NCBI RefSeq assembly: GCF_014193895.1
Contig: NZ_BLZR01000001.1
Coordinates: 1,488,001 to 1,552,000, forward strand
Direction of reading: 5' to 3'
From: Clostridium fungisolvens
Lineage (GTDB): Bacteria; Bacillota; Clostridia; Clostridiales; Clostridiaceae
DNA: 64,000 bases
Part shown: one piece after another, positions 16,815 through 25,444 of the stretch
How the letters are laid out: every line of letters begins with the position of its first letter
How positions within the stretch are numbered: the first letter of the stretch is position 1
The notes under the pieces: generated by a model
Seen by the model: the letters and a program-made list of their open reading frames with translations, nothing else
Told to the model about the DNA's origin: nothing
The model's database searches: none
Program-made: the position numbers and the translations under genes

Positions 16815-18506
16815 ATGGATTACAAAAAACTTACAGCTGAAAGATTAAAAGAGCATTTAGAAATAGATGTAAATACATTAGAAGGATTAATTGAAGTACC
16901 ACCAAGACCTGAGATGGGGGATTTTGCGTTTCCATGTTTTCAGTTAGCTAAGACTTTAAAGAAAGCTCCAAATATAATTGCAGCAGAACTAAAGGATAAG
17001 ATAAATGCAGAAGGATATGAGAAGATAGAGAACTTAGGACCATATGTAAACTTCTTTGTAGACAAAGGAACTTTTACAAAAAATACTGTAAGCAAGATAT
17101 TGGAGGAAAAAGAGTGTTATGGTTCATCAACAATAGGTGATAGTCAAAATATAATAGTGGAATACTCATCACCAAATATTGCAAAGCCATTCCACGTTGG
17201 CCATCTTTCTACTACAGTAATAGGTAATTCTTTATACAAAATGTTTTCTTTCGAGGGATATGATGTTGAAAGAATAAACCATTTAGGCGATTGGGGAACA
17301 CAATTCGGAAAACTTATATCTGCTTATAAGAAATGGGTTGATGAAGAGGCATTAGAGAAACATCCAATTGCAGAGCTATTAAGAATATATGTAAAATTCC
17401 ACGATGAAGCAGAGAAGGATCCATCATTAGAAGATGAAGGAAGAATGTACTTTAAAAAGCTTGAAGATGGTGATAGTGAAGCAGTTGCTCTTTGGGAGAG
17501 ATTTAGAAACCTATCGTTGAAAGAGTTTAATAAAATATATGAAATTTTAAATGTAGATTTTGACTCTTGGGCTGGAGAAAGTTTCTATAATGATAAAATG
17601 GATAGCATAGTAAAAGAACTTGAAGAAAAAGGTTTATTAGTTGAAAGCAACGGAGCTAAGGTTGTTATGTTAGATGAGTATAACATGCCTCCTTGTATTG
17701 TATTAAAGTCAGATGGAGCATCTATATACGCAACTAGAGACCTTGCGGCTGCAATGTATAGAAAGAAAACTTATGATTTCTCAAAGGCTATATATGTAGT
17801 AGGAAAGGACCAATCGCTACATTTTAATCAAGTATTTAAGGTGTTAGAACTAGCAGGTCATGATTGGGCTAAAAATTGTGTGCATGTACCATTTGGTATA
17901 GTGAGATTTGCAGAGAAAAAATTATCTACTAGAAAAGGTGATGTAATACTTTTAGATGAATTATTGTCAGAAGCTGTTTCAAAGACTTTGGAAGTAATAA
18001 ATGAGAAAAACCCAACGCTAGAGGATAAAGAAGTAGTAGCTCAAAAAGTAGGTATAGGCGCAGTTGTATTTACTTATTTAAGAAATAGTAGAGAAAGAGA
18101 TATAGTGTTTGATTGGAAAGAGATTCTTAACTTTGAAGGTGAAACAGGTCCTTATGTTCAATATACTTATGCAAGAGCTAAGAGTATATTAAGAAAAGTA
18201 GGAGAGGTAACTGAAGAAAGTGATTTCTCAAAGCTACAGTCAAAGGAAGAATTTGAACTTGTAAAAACTTTAGATGGATTCCAAAATAGTATATTATATG
18301 CAATTGAAAAACTTGAGCCATCAGTTGTAACTAGATATGTAATTGATGTGGCAAAAGCTTTCAATAAGTTCTATAACGCACATTCTGTTGCAAATGTGGA
18401 TGATGTGAAATTAAAGAGTGCAAGAATAAAACTAGTAGAAGCAACCTGCCAGGTAATAAAAAATGGCCTAGGATTGATAGGCATAGAAACAGTTGAGAAG
18501 ATGTAG
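16815..18506 (+). CDS. argS: Arginyl-tRNA synthetase
   Basis: Class I synthetase of 563 residues that charges tRNA-Arg. The HIGH-like motif is FHVGHLSTT, with SSPNIAKPFHVGHL before it as in ArgRS. ARG-specific ATRDLAAA and the C-terminal DALR anticodon domain (GPYVQYTYARAKSIL) are present. A canonical KMSKS lysine is not obvious; STRKGD around residue 377 is the usual ArgRS substitute. AGGAGG precedes the ATG. Expression is controlled by the T-box upstream. The next gene starts two bases after its stop. Confidence 0.97.
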   Translation: MDYKKLTAERLKEHLEIDVNTLEGLIEVPPRPEMGDFAFPCFQLAKTLKKAPNIIAAELKDKINAEGYEKIENLGPYVNFFVDKGTFTKNTVSKILEEKECYGSSTIGDSQNIIVEYSSPNIAKPFHVGHLSTTVIGNSLYKMFSFEGYDVERINHLGDWGTQFGKLISAYKKWVDEEALEKHPIAELLRIYVKFHDEAEKDPSLEDEGRMYFKKLEDGDSEAVALWERFRNLSLKEFNKIYEILNVDFDSWAGESFYNDKMDSIVKELEEKGLLVESNGAKVVMLDEYNMPPCIVLKSDGASIYATRDLAAAMYRKKTYDFSKAIYVVGKDQSLHFNQVFKVLELAGHDWAKNCVHVPFGIVRFAEKKLSTRKGDVILLDELLSEAVSKTLEVINEKNPTLEDKEVVAQKVGIGAVVFTYLRNSRERDIVFDWKEILNFEGETGPYVQYTYARAKSILRKVGEVTEESDFSKLQSKEEFELVKTLDGFQNSILYAIEKLEPSVVTRYVIDVAKAFNKFYNAHSVANVDDVKLKSARIKLVEATCQVIKNGLGLIGIETVEKM

Positions 18507-18508
18507 AG

Positions 18509-19312
18509 ATGGAGCTTGTAACAACTCAAAGTGTATTGAATGTTAATAGAGATTTGTATAATAAATATGATTTCAACAATATAGCTTTTATTGATATAGA
18601 GGCAACTGGCTTTGATAAAATAAATAATAAGGTTTTTGCTGTTTCAGTAGGTAAGTTTAAAGATCAAACATTTGCAAATGACATTCTATTTTGTGAGCAC
18701 AATGAAGAGAAACAGTTATTAGAAAAGTTTTTGAAATTAATCAAAGGCAAAACCATATGGTGTACATTCAATGGGTTGGCATTCGATGAACCGTTTATAT
18801 TTCAAAGACTTTTGATTAACGGATTTAAAACTCCGATTATAGATAAGCACATAGATTTCTATAGGGAGATATCTCCCTATAGAAATTCATTGAATTTAGA
18901 TGGATATTCATTGAAAGACATGGAAAAGTATCTAGGTATTCAAAGAGAAGATAGCTTCAATGGAAAGGAATGCAGAGATGCATATTTTGAATATTTAAGT
19001 ACTGGAGATGAAGCTATAAAAAATAAGATAATTCTTCATAATCAAGAAGATGTATCGAATCTACCTCTATTGTTTCTAATTCTGCAGGATATAGACGAAA
19101 GAGGCTTAAAAAGAGATGATATGCTTTCAAAGAATCAGAAGCAATATATTAAGTACTTGATCAGAAAAAAGGGAATATCTTTTGACAAGTCTGTATTGTT
19201 AAATATGCCTAAGAAAGTAGCATCAAGAATAATTTATGAGTTAATACAAAATAAAGTAAATACAAATAAGATAGAAGAGATTCTAGAAAATAGAAAAAGT
19301 GAGCATCTATGA
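18509..19312 (+). CDS. RNase H-like (YprB-type) putative exonuclease
   Basis: 267 residues. The first metal motif is FIDIEATGFD, the mid motif WCTFNGLAFDEPFI corresponds to Exo II, and HNQEDVSNL is the Exo III-type Asp motif. This is the RNase H-like YprB/predicted exonuclease family, likely two-metal nucleases in the cytoplasm. It begins two bases after argS with no strong ribosome site, so translation is probably coupled. Its C-terminal codons form the 5' arm of the terminator. A paralogue-like protein is encoded at 22589. Confidence 0.8.
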   Translation: MELVTTQSVLNVNRDLYNKYDFNNIAFIDIEATGFDKINNKVFAVSVGKFKDQTFANDILFCEHNEEKQLLEKFLKLIKGKTIWCTFNGLAFDEPFIFQRLLINGFKTPIIDKHIDFYREISPYRNSLNLDGYSLKDMEKYLGIQREDSFNGKECRDAYFEYLSTGDEAIKNKIILHNQEDVSNLPLLFLILQDIDERGLKRDDMLSKNQKQYIKYLIRKKGISFDKSVLLNMPKKVASRIIYELIQNKVNTNKIEEILENRKSEHL

Positions 19313-19326
19313 TGCTCACTTTTTTA
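19294..19326. terminator. Shared terminator between argS operon and feo operon
   Basis: A perfect 14-bp stem (AAAAAGTGAGCATC / GATGCTCACTTTTT), loop TAT, with A and T runs on both sides. It overlaps the 3' ends of both convergent genes. Confidence 0.9.
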
Positions 19327-19486
19327 CTGTAATTGTGCTGATCTTTGACTCATATTTTGGACAATGGGTTGCTGAACAACTGCTGTTGCTGCTGCAATTA
19401 CATTCTCCTTTAGCTGAACTTTTTACATTCTTAAATAATATAAAACCAGCTAATGCTACAATTATAAGAGTTATTAGTATTTCCAT
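19316..19486 (-). CDS. FeoB-associated Cys-rich membrane protein
   Basis: A 56-residue protein read directly from the DNA. One N-terminal membrane segment (MEILITLIIVALAGFILF) is followed by a Cys-rich tail, ECNCSSNSSCS then THCPKY. This matches the small FeoB-associated Cys-rich family found behind feoB in Firmicutes. It lies 13 bases downstream of feoB, and GAAGGTG is well placed for the ATG at 19486. It presumably aids ferrous iron transport at the membrane; the mechanism is not established. Confidence 0.88.
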   Translation of the reverse strand: MEILITLIIVALAGFILFKNVKSSAKGECNCSSNSSCSATHCPKYESKISTITVKK

Positions 19487-19499
19487 ATAAACACCTTCT

Positions 19500-21263
19500 T
19501 TAAAATATTAATTTACCGATAGTAAATACTACAAATGCTCCTACCCAAGCAAGTACAAATTGATAACTTGCTGAGAAAACTGCCATTTTTGTACCATATT
19601 CTTTTTTCATAGTACCTAAAGCTGTAACACATGAAGTGTAAAGTAATACGAATACCATAAATCCTAATGCACTTACTGTAGTAAAAGTTGAAGCTATCGC
19701 TGCATCTAAGTTACCGCCGTATATAACAGTCATAGTAGAAACTACAGTCTCTTTGGCTAAAATACCAGTTAATAGTGAAACTGAAGCTTGCCAGTTTCCA
19801 AAGCCTAAAGGTGCAAAGATTGGGGCTAAGAAATTACCTATATTAAATAAGAAACTTTGGTTTATATCATTAACTTTACCTGAGAAGTTAAAGCTTTGTA
19901 AAAGCCATATTAAAACTGTCATTGCAAATATGATCGTTCCAGCCTTTGCTAAGAAGCCTTTACCTTTGTCCCAAGTGTTTTTCATAACTGTTCTAAATTC
20001 AGGGATTTTATATTCTGGTAATTCAATTATAAAAGGTTCTTCATCTTTTTTGAATAAAGTATTTTTAAACAGCATACCAACAAGGAATGCTACTACGATA
20101 CCTAGGAAATATAAACCGCCTACAACTAGTCCTGCTTTTGATCCAAAGAAAAGTGGAGCAAATACTGCATATATTGGTAGTCTTGCATTACAACTCATAA
20201 GTGGTATCAATAAAGCTGTAAGTTTTCTGTCTTTTTCGCTTTCAAGTGTTCTTGCTGACATTATTGCAGGAACGTTACATCCAAATCCCATAAGCATTGG
20301 AATGAATGCTTTACCCGAAAGTCCAGCCTTTCTCATAAGGCTATCCATTATGAATGCTGATCTTGCCATATATCCGCTATCTTCTAACGCTGAAACACAT
20401 AAAAATAATGCCATAATTATAGGTAAGAATGTCATTATTCCACCAACACCAGCAACTATTCCATCAACGATTAATGATTGGAACCAAGGTGCTGTTCCTG
20501 ACAACAGATTTGATAAGAAAGGAATTATATTATTATTTAAAATTCCATCCAATAAATCTGCAAGGGGTTGACCTACCCAAGCGAAAGTAAATTGAAACAT
20601 AAATATCATAATTGCGATAAAAATTGGATATGCTAAAAATGGATTAAGTACTATTCTATCTATTTTATCAGTAAAAGAAAGATTTCCTCTTCCGTTCTTC
20701 ATTCTTGAAGAATCAATAATTCCGTCTATAAAAGTATAAGCATCTTTTTCAGAATTGAAATAATAGTCATTATCATCTATAGTTAGGGGTAATTCATTGT
20801 TGACTAACATATTTTTTACATGATCAATACCTTTTTTCTTAGAAGCAACCATTGGAATGACCTTAACCTTAAGTTTTTCTTCTAAGGCTTTATAGTCTAT
20901 TTTAAAACCTTTCTTTTCAGCAACATCAACCATATTTAGTAAGACAACTATTGGTTTTTTAAATTGTTTAAGTTGAAGTGTCAAATATAGATTTCTATCT
21001 AAGTTTGAAGCGTCAACTATATTGATTATTAAATCAACATTTTCATTTTCTAAAAAAGATTTTGATACTTTTTCTTCATTTGAAAATGTGTCCATGGCAT
21101 AAATTCCAGGTAAATCTACAATTTTTATGTTATTAAGCTTACCTTCTTTTTTTTCCACTGTTACACCAGGCCAGTTTCCTACGTATTGATTTGAGCCAGT
21201 AAGTGCATTGAAAAGAGTAGTTTTACCCACATTTGGGTTTCCTAATAGTGCTACTGTAGTCAT
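19500..21263 (-). CDS. feoB: Ferrous iron transporter FeoB
   Basis: A membrane Fe(II) transporter with an N-terminal G domain, 587 residues, the short clostridial form. G1 is GNPNVGKTT (about 7-15), G3 is DLPGIY, and G4 is NMVD. Two Gate domains follow, with many membrane helices and conserved cysteine motifs such as GFGCNVPAIM and LMSCNARLPIY. GGAGG is seven bases before the ATG at 21263; the TTG one codon earlier is less likely. It lies 25 bases after feoA and before the Cys-rich protein, in a Fur-controlled operon. Confidence 0.97.
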   Translation of the reverse strand: MTTVALLGNPNVGKTTLFNALTGSNQYVGNWPGVTVEKKEGKLNNIKIVDLPGIYAMDTFSNEEKVSKSFLENENVDLIINIVDASNLDRNLYLTLQLKQFKKPIVVLLNMVDVAEKKGFKIDYKALEEKLKVKVIPMVASKKKGIDHVKNMLVNNELPLTIDDNDYYFNSEKDAYTFIDGIIDSSRMKNGRGNLSFTDKIDRIVLNPFLAYPIFIAIMIFMFQFTFAWVGQPLADLLDGILNNNIIPFLSNLLSGTAPWFQSLIVDGIVAGVGGIMTFLPIIMALFLCVSALEDSGYMARSAFIMDSLMRKAGLSGKAFIPMLMGFGCNVPAIMSARTLESEKDRKLTALLIPLMSCNARLPIYAVFAPLFFGSKAGLVVGGLYFLGIVVAFLVGMLFKNTLFKKDEEPFIIELPEYKIPEFRTVMKNTWDKGKGFLAKAGTIIFAMTVLIWLLQSFNFSGKVNDINQSFLFNIGNFLAPIFAPLGFGNWQASVSLLTGILAKETVVSTMTVIYGGNLDAAIASTFTTVSALGFMVFVLLYTSCVTALGTMKKEYGTKMAVFSASYQFVLAWVGAFVVFTIGKLIF

Positions 21264-21288
21264 CAATAATCCTCCTTTTAAACATTAA

Positions 21289-21513
21289 TTACTTCTTTAA
21301 TAGTATGTTTTTTGCATCATTTTTTCTTATTGCTATGTTAAAACCTCTTAAATTTATTATTAGTGGATCGCCTAAAGGAGCTATTCTCTTAAGAGTTACT
21401 TCAGTCCCTTCAATACAACCTAGCGCTAGTAATCTTTTAACTAATTTATCATCATCACCAGAAATCTTGTCCACAACACCAACTTGACCTGGTCTTAAAT
21501 CGTAAACGCACAT
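21289..21513 (-). CDS. feoA: Ferrous iron transport protein A
   Basis: A 74-residue SH3-like cytoplasmic protein that supports FeoB. The core MCVYDLRPGQVGVVDKI, then LLALGCIEGTEVTLKRIAPLGDP, is standard FeoA. The frame extends to 21588, but GAGGTGG is correctly placed for the ATG at 21513, and the upstream part would cover the promoter and Fur box, so it is rejected. First gene of feoA-feoB-Cys-rich. Confidence 0.95.
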   Translation of the reverse strand: MCVYDLRPGQVGVVDKISGDDDKLVKRLLALGCIEGTEVTLKRIAPLGDPLIINLRGFNIAIRKNDAKNILLKK

Positions 21514-21529
21514 TCTTTCCACCTCACAT

Positions 21530-21578
21530 TGAAAATCATTCTCAAGAAAATAATACCACCCTGTTAATAAAAAGTCAA
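21530..21578 (-). promoter_or_regulatory. feo operon promoter with Fur box
   Basis: On the minus strand TTGACT (21573-21578), 17 bases, and TATTAT (21550-21555) form the promoter. The palindrome TGAAAATCATTCTCA (21530-21544) matches the Fur box TGATAATNATTATCA at 13 of 15 positions and covers the start site. Fe-loaded Fur would block feo transcription. Confidence 0.85.
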
Positions 21579-21844
21579 GGTAATACATGAAATAATAATA
21601 TTTTTAAAATAAAGAATATTGAGAAAATAGTTTGTTGCTACAATTAAATCGGCGAATAAGATAATAATATATGTAGTAGAAATAAAGGATAAAGAAAGCG
21701 ATTGTTTATAAATAAGGATTATTGATAAAGAATGATTGTTAAAATATAAACATAACTTTACTTTGCCATAAGTTTCAATATATAATAGAATGCAAAATTA
21801 TGCAAAATACTAATAATTGAACAATAATACACAGGAGGGATAAT

Positions 21845-22573
21845 ATGAAGAGGATAGCAGCGTTTTTTGATATTGACGGAACACTATATAGAGAAGGTTT
21901 AATAACAGAAATGTTCAAGAAAATGATAAAATATGAAATAATAGAGTCAGAAAAATGGTATAATGAAGTTAGGCCTGAATTTTTGAAATGGGATAAAAGA
22001 CAGGGGGACTATGATGGTTACTTACTCAAGATGATTGATATATATCTTGAAGCAATAAAAGGTCTCTACAAACATCAAATAGAATTTATTGCAAAAAAGG
22101 TAATTGAGCAGAAAGGTGAAAGACTATATACATTTTCAAGAGATAGAATTAAGTGGCACAAGGAACAAGGACATATGCTTATAACTATTTCAGGTAGTCC
22201 AGAAGAATTGGTTAAAGAAATGTCTTTAAAACACGGATTTGATGATTATGAAGGTGCAAAATATTTGTTGGATAGTAAAGGAAGATATACTGGAGATGTG
22301 ATGCCTATGTGGGATCATAAAAGCAAAATGGACGCTATAAACTGTTTTGTAAATAAATATGATATAGATCTAGATAATAGTTTTGCCTATGGTGACACTG
22401 CAGGAGATTTCACAATGTTGAGCCTTGTAAAAAATCCGTATTGCATAAATCCTACAAGAGAATTGCTAAATAAAATACAGAATGATAAGGAGGTTAAAGA
22501 GAAAATAAATATAATAGTTGAAAGAAAAGATCTTATATATAGTTTAAAACCTGACAGATTTGAAATTCTATAA
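21845..22573 (+). CDS. HAD-IB family phosphatase
   Basis: A 242-residue cytoplasmic phosphatase. Motif I is FFDIDGTLY (nucleophile D9 and D11), motif II is TISGSPEEL, and motif IV is YGDTAGDFTML. The SerB-like/HAD-IB arrangement suggests phosphoserine- or phosphocholine-type substrates, not determined. GGAGGGATA sits before the ATG. It is probably co-transcribed with the RNase H-like gene 15 bases downstream. Confidence 0.85.
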   Translation: MKRIAAFFDIDGTLYREGLITEMFKKMIKYEIIESEKWYNEVRPEFLKWDKRQGDYDGYLLKMIDIYLEAIKGLYKHQIEFIAKKVIEQKGERLYTFSRDRIKWHKEQGHMLITISGSPEELVKEMSLKHGFDDYEGAKYLLDSKGRYTGDVMPMWDHKSKMDAINCFVNKYDIDLDNSFAYGDTAGDFTMLSLVKNPYCINPTRELLNKIQNDKEVKEKINIIVERKDLIYSLKPDRFEIL

Positions 22574-22588
22574 GGAAAGAGTGATAAA

Positions 22589-23272
22589 GTGATAATAAAG
22601 GAGCGAGATGTACCCGTAGGGGAAATTGATGATAGTTTCATCATCAAAGTCAATGATGAAGAGTATGATTGCTCTAAATCAATTTTCTTTGATTTAGAGC
22701 ACTATGTTTATAAGAAACCTAAATGTGTTGGTGTTTTTGGTGCCTGCATATATGATAAGGAAAAAGCAGAGCTTTTAGTTACTCAATATATGATTGAAAA
22801 TAAGTATGAAATTAGAGATATACTTATTTTAGCTCAAAAGTATTTTATAAAGGCTTACGAAGAAGGGAAAAGATACATAGTTACTTTTTCTGGAAATAAT
22901 GATTTTACTGTGATTAATTATCTATTTAATCAATATGGAGTTGAGTTTAAGTTTGATGATTATTTTGTTTCGGTAGATCTTCAAAAAGAGTATGAAAAGC
23001 TCATAAAAATGGGAATAGGTCTTAAAGCCTTAGAAAAGAAGTTTGATATAGTTAGGGAAGGAGAGCTGATGAGTGGTTCAAACCTAGCTAAAACCTTCCA
23101 CAAGGTTATAAAGGACAAAGATTATATACTGAGAATGCCAAAGGAAAAGGTTGATAAAATATTACAATATAATGAGCAAGACGTGGTCAATCTCTTTCAT
23201 ATATGTATGAATTGGAACAAATACATAAAAGTTGATGAGGGAGATAATAACAGCACCTGTATTAATGAATAA
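22589..23272 (+). CDS. Predicted RNase H-like (DEDD) nuclease domain protein
   Basis: 227 residues, not matched to a named family by eye. A DxE motif is in SIFFDLEHYVY, then TFSGNNDFTVINYL resembles Exo II, and YNEQDVVNLFHI matches the Exo III-type motif of YprB proteins (compare HNQEDVSNL in the protein at 18509). Active-site acids are thus conserved, suggesting a two-metal nuclease. The start is GTG at 22589 behind GGAAAGAG. Operon partner of the HAD phosphatase. An alternative is a catalytically weak relative with another role. Confidence 0.6.
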   Translation: MIIKERDVPVGEIDDSFIIKVNDEEYDCSKSIFFDLEHYVYKKPKCVGVFGACIYDKEKAELLVTQYMIENKYEIRDILILAQKYFIKAYEEGKRYIVTFSGNNDFTVINYLFNQYGVEFKFDDYFVSVDLQKEYEKLIKMGIGLKALEKKFDIVREGELMSGSNLAKTFHKVIKDKDYILRMPKEKVDKILQYNEQDVVNLFHICMNWNKYIKVDEGDNNSTCINE

Positions 23273-23289
23273 TACAGGTGCTGTTATTT
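23246..23289. terminator. Bidirectional terminator
   Basis: The long stem AATAACAGCACCTGTATT / AATACAGGTGCTGTTATT sits between convergent genes. The plus-strand tail (TTTTATATTATG) is T-rich. Confidence 0.8.
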
Positions 23290-23300
23290 TATATTATGTT

Positions 23301-24176
23301 TTATTTTACGTTAATGTTATTTCCATCGGAAGTAATTACTATTGTACCAGATAGATCAGTTCTATATACTTTTACTTTTGCATCCTCAAGAGTTTTTAGA
23401 GTTTCTTTGTGGGGATGACCGTAATCATTACCCTTTCCACATGATATTACAGCTACTGAAGGAGAAACCTTAGAAAGAAAATCCTTTCCAGTAGAACTAC
23501 TGCTGCCATGATGACCTACCTTTAGAACATCTGCTTTAATATCATATTTCTTTTGAAGGACTTCGGTTTCTTCTAATTTTTCAGCATCTCCAGTGAAAAG
23601 AAAAGAATTCTTTCCATAAGTAACTTTGATAATTGGCGAATAGTTATTAAGATCATCGTATTTTGAGCTGTTTGGGGAGAAAACTTCTACCTTTGTATTT
23701 TCTCCTAAATCTATATCGCCTCCCATTCCAGGTTTTAGAACATTAATATTCATGTTTTTGTCTTTTAAAGCAAGCAACATATTTTGAAAAGTCTTAGTTG
23801 TATTTGTGACTTTAGGTGCATAAAACTTACCGATATCATAAGTCTTTATAATATTAGTCATACCACCAATATGATCTTCATGTGGATGAGTGGCTACAAC
23901 ATAATCTAATCTTTTGATATTTATTTTCTTTAAGTAAGACAATAACTTATCCTCATTTTCTTTAGGACCAGCATCTATAAGGAAATTTTTTTCCTTAGTC
24001 TGGATTAAAATTGAATCGCCTTGCCCTACATCTATATAATGAACTACAAGCTTTCCTGAGATCGAAGTATTGGGAGTATTTGAAGTTATAGTATCCTTTT
24101 TTAAATTAGAACATCCGACTATAAAAAGGGACAGTAATAGAATTAGTATAAGAGGTAATTTAAATAGTTTTTTCAT
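23301..24176 (-). CDS. ComEC/Rec2-like metallo-beta-lactamase-fold lipoprotein
   Basis: A 291-residue secreted lipoprotein. The signal peptide ends in the lipobox LFIVGC with lipid-modified C22. The mature part is an MBL hydrolase like the free-standing C-terminal domain of ComEC. Motifs include THPHEDHIGG (HxHxDH), GDAE and GHHGSSSSTG. The metal-dependent activity may be on nucleic acid or phosphodiesters outside the cell; the substrate is unknown. The frame extends to 24320, but AAAGGA precedes the ATG at 24176, which gives the correct signal peptide. A second, non-lipoprotein relative is at 32769. Confidence 0.85.
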   Translation of the reverse strand: MKKLFKLPLILILLLSLFIVGCSNLKKDTITSNTPNTSISGKLVVHYIDVGQGDSILIQTKEKNFLIDAGPKENEDKLLSYLKKINIKRLDYVVATHPHEDHIGGMTNIIKTYDIGKFYAPKVTNTTKTFQNMLLALKDKNMNINVLKPGMGGDIDLGENTKVEVFSPNSSKYDDLNNYSPIIKVTYGKNSFLFTGDAEKLEETEVLQKKYDIKADVLKVGHHGSSSSTGKDFLSKVSPSVAVISCGKGNDYGHPHKETLKTLEDAKVKVYRTDLSGTIVITSDGNNINVK

Positions 24177-24373
24177 GATAATCCTTTCAATTAAAAAGTT
24201 AATATAGTGTGTTGTGCATAAATATATATTATAATAAAAGCAACCACAACAAAAATAGTGTATTATCAAGTTAGCTAAATGTAAAGGTAAATTACTGAAA
24301 TCTTGCTTTAAATAATTCATCCAAGTATAATAATATATGCAAGATATAACAAAAAAGTTTGAGGTGTAATATA

Positions 24374-25099
24374 GTGAAAATTTATTTTTTGATGATTTGG
24401 TATGGTTTGTACATGATTTTAGAATTCTTTAGAGGTGGAGTTATATTTGTTCTTAAGAAAGTTGGAGGAGAAAAAGCCGCAGATAGATATGTAAGAAATA
24501 AGTATGTAGCATGGGCGAAGTTTAGTATCAATATATTAAATCATAAAGTTGATTCGGTGGGAGTGGAAAATATCCCAGAAGGACCATGCGTATTTGTAAT
24601 GAACCATCAGAGTTTATTCGACATTCCAGCTTTGGTATTAAATGCAGATAGACTAATAGGGTTTATTGCTAAGAAGGAATTACTAAAGGTTCCTATATTA
24701 GGACAATGGCTTAAGGCTGTACATAGTGTACCTATTGATAGAGAAAATGTAAGAGAAGCTATAAATGTCATAAACAAAGGTGTTGAAAATCTTCAAAATG
24801 GGTATTCAATGGCTATTTTCCCAGAGGGAACAAGAGCAAAAGATGGTAAGCTTAAGGAGTTTAAAAAAGGAAGCTTGAAGCTTGCTACAAAAGCTAATGT
24901 TCCAATTGTACCTGTAACAATAGATGGGTCATATAAAGGATTTGAGGAAAATAATAAATTTAAGAGTACTAATATCACGATAATATTTGATGAGCCAATA
25001 TATCCAGATAAACTTACTAAAGAAGAGCAAAGAGAACTTGCAACAATTATACATGATAAAATAGAAGCGAATTTAAAAAAGATAAGACTAGAGGCTTAA
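24374..25099 (+). CDS. plsC: 1-acyl-sn-glycerol-3-phosphate acyltransferase
   Basis: A 241-residue membrane-associated acyltransferase making phosphatidic acid in phospholipid synthesis. The catalytic NHQSLFD (NHx4D) motif and the glycerol-phosphate site FPEGTRAKDG are present, with an N-terminal hydrophobic anchor. The start is GTG at 24374, eight bases after GAGGTG; the in-frame TTG at 24359 overlaps the ribosome site. Divergent from the MBL lipoprotein and ended by a strong terminator. Confidence 0.93.
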   Translation: MKIYFLMIWYGLYMILEFFRGGVIFVLKKVGGEKAADRYVRNKYVAWAKFSINILNHKVDSVGVENIPEGPCVFVMNHQSLFDIPALVLNADRLIGFIAKKELLKVPILGQWLKAVHSVPIDRENVREAINVINKGVENLQNGYSMAIFPEGTRAKDGKLKEFKKGSLKLATKANVPIVPVTIDGSYKGFEENNKFKSTNITIIFDEPIYPDKLTKEEQRELATIIHDKIEANLKKIRLEA

Positions 25100-25107
25100 A
25101 ATACAGG

Positions 25108-25156
25108 CACTGAATAGATTTATGGGTTTAATTAACAATCTATTCAGTGTTTTTTT
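25108..25156 (+). terminator. Terminator of plsC
   Basis: A 13-bp perfect stem (CACTGAATAGATT / AATCTATTCAGTG) followed by T7. Confidence 0.92.
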
Positions 25157-25444
25157 CTTATTATAAAAGCAAATATTATAATGGTGGGATTTTGATTGGA
25201 AATTGAAAGTATTTTTAATAAAAAGCTATTTGCAATTAATAAAATTTCAAAAATCAATTTAGAAACACGTTAAAATACTACTAAATAATAACATCTTAAG
25301 TGTAAAATGAATATTCTAATATGAAAGAAAATGAAAAAAGGTGTTGGTTAAATTGCATAAGTTGTGGTATAATCGAGATAAGGTTTATATATTTATTATG
25401 AATATGCAATTTATAAAAAAAAATCATGCATGAGGGGGCCGAAA
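25157..25444 (+). promoter_or_regulatory. Spacer with extended -10 promoter of the HPrK-like gene
   Basis: TTGGTT (25344-25349), 18 bases, then TATAAT (25368-25373) with the extended -10 TG at 25365-25366. The untranslated leader is about 65 bases. No other feature is seen in the upstream part. Confidence 0.6.

Noticed and set aside
19299..19490. 63-codon plus-strand frame
   Set aside because: It covers the FeoB-associated Cys-rich gene on the opposite strand, which has the ribosome site, family motif and operon position.
19753..20571. 272-codon plus-strand frame inside feoB
   Set aside because: It mirrors the FeoB membrane region, has no ribosome site, and FeoB motifs on the other strand are complete.
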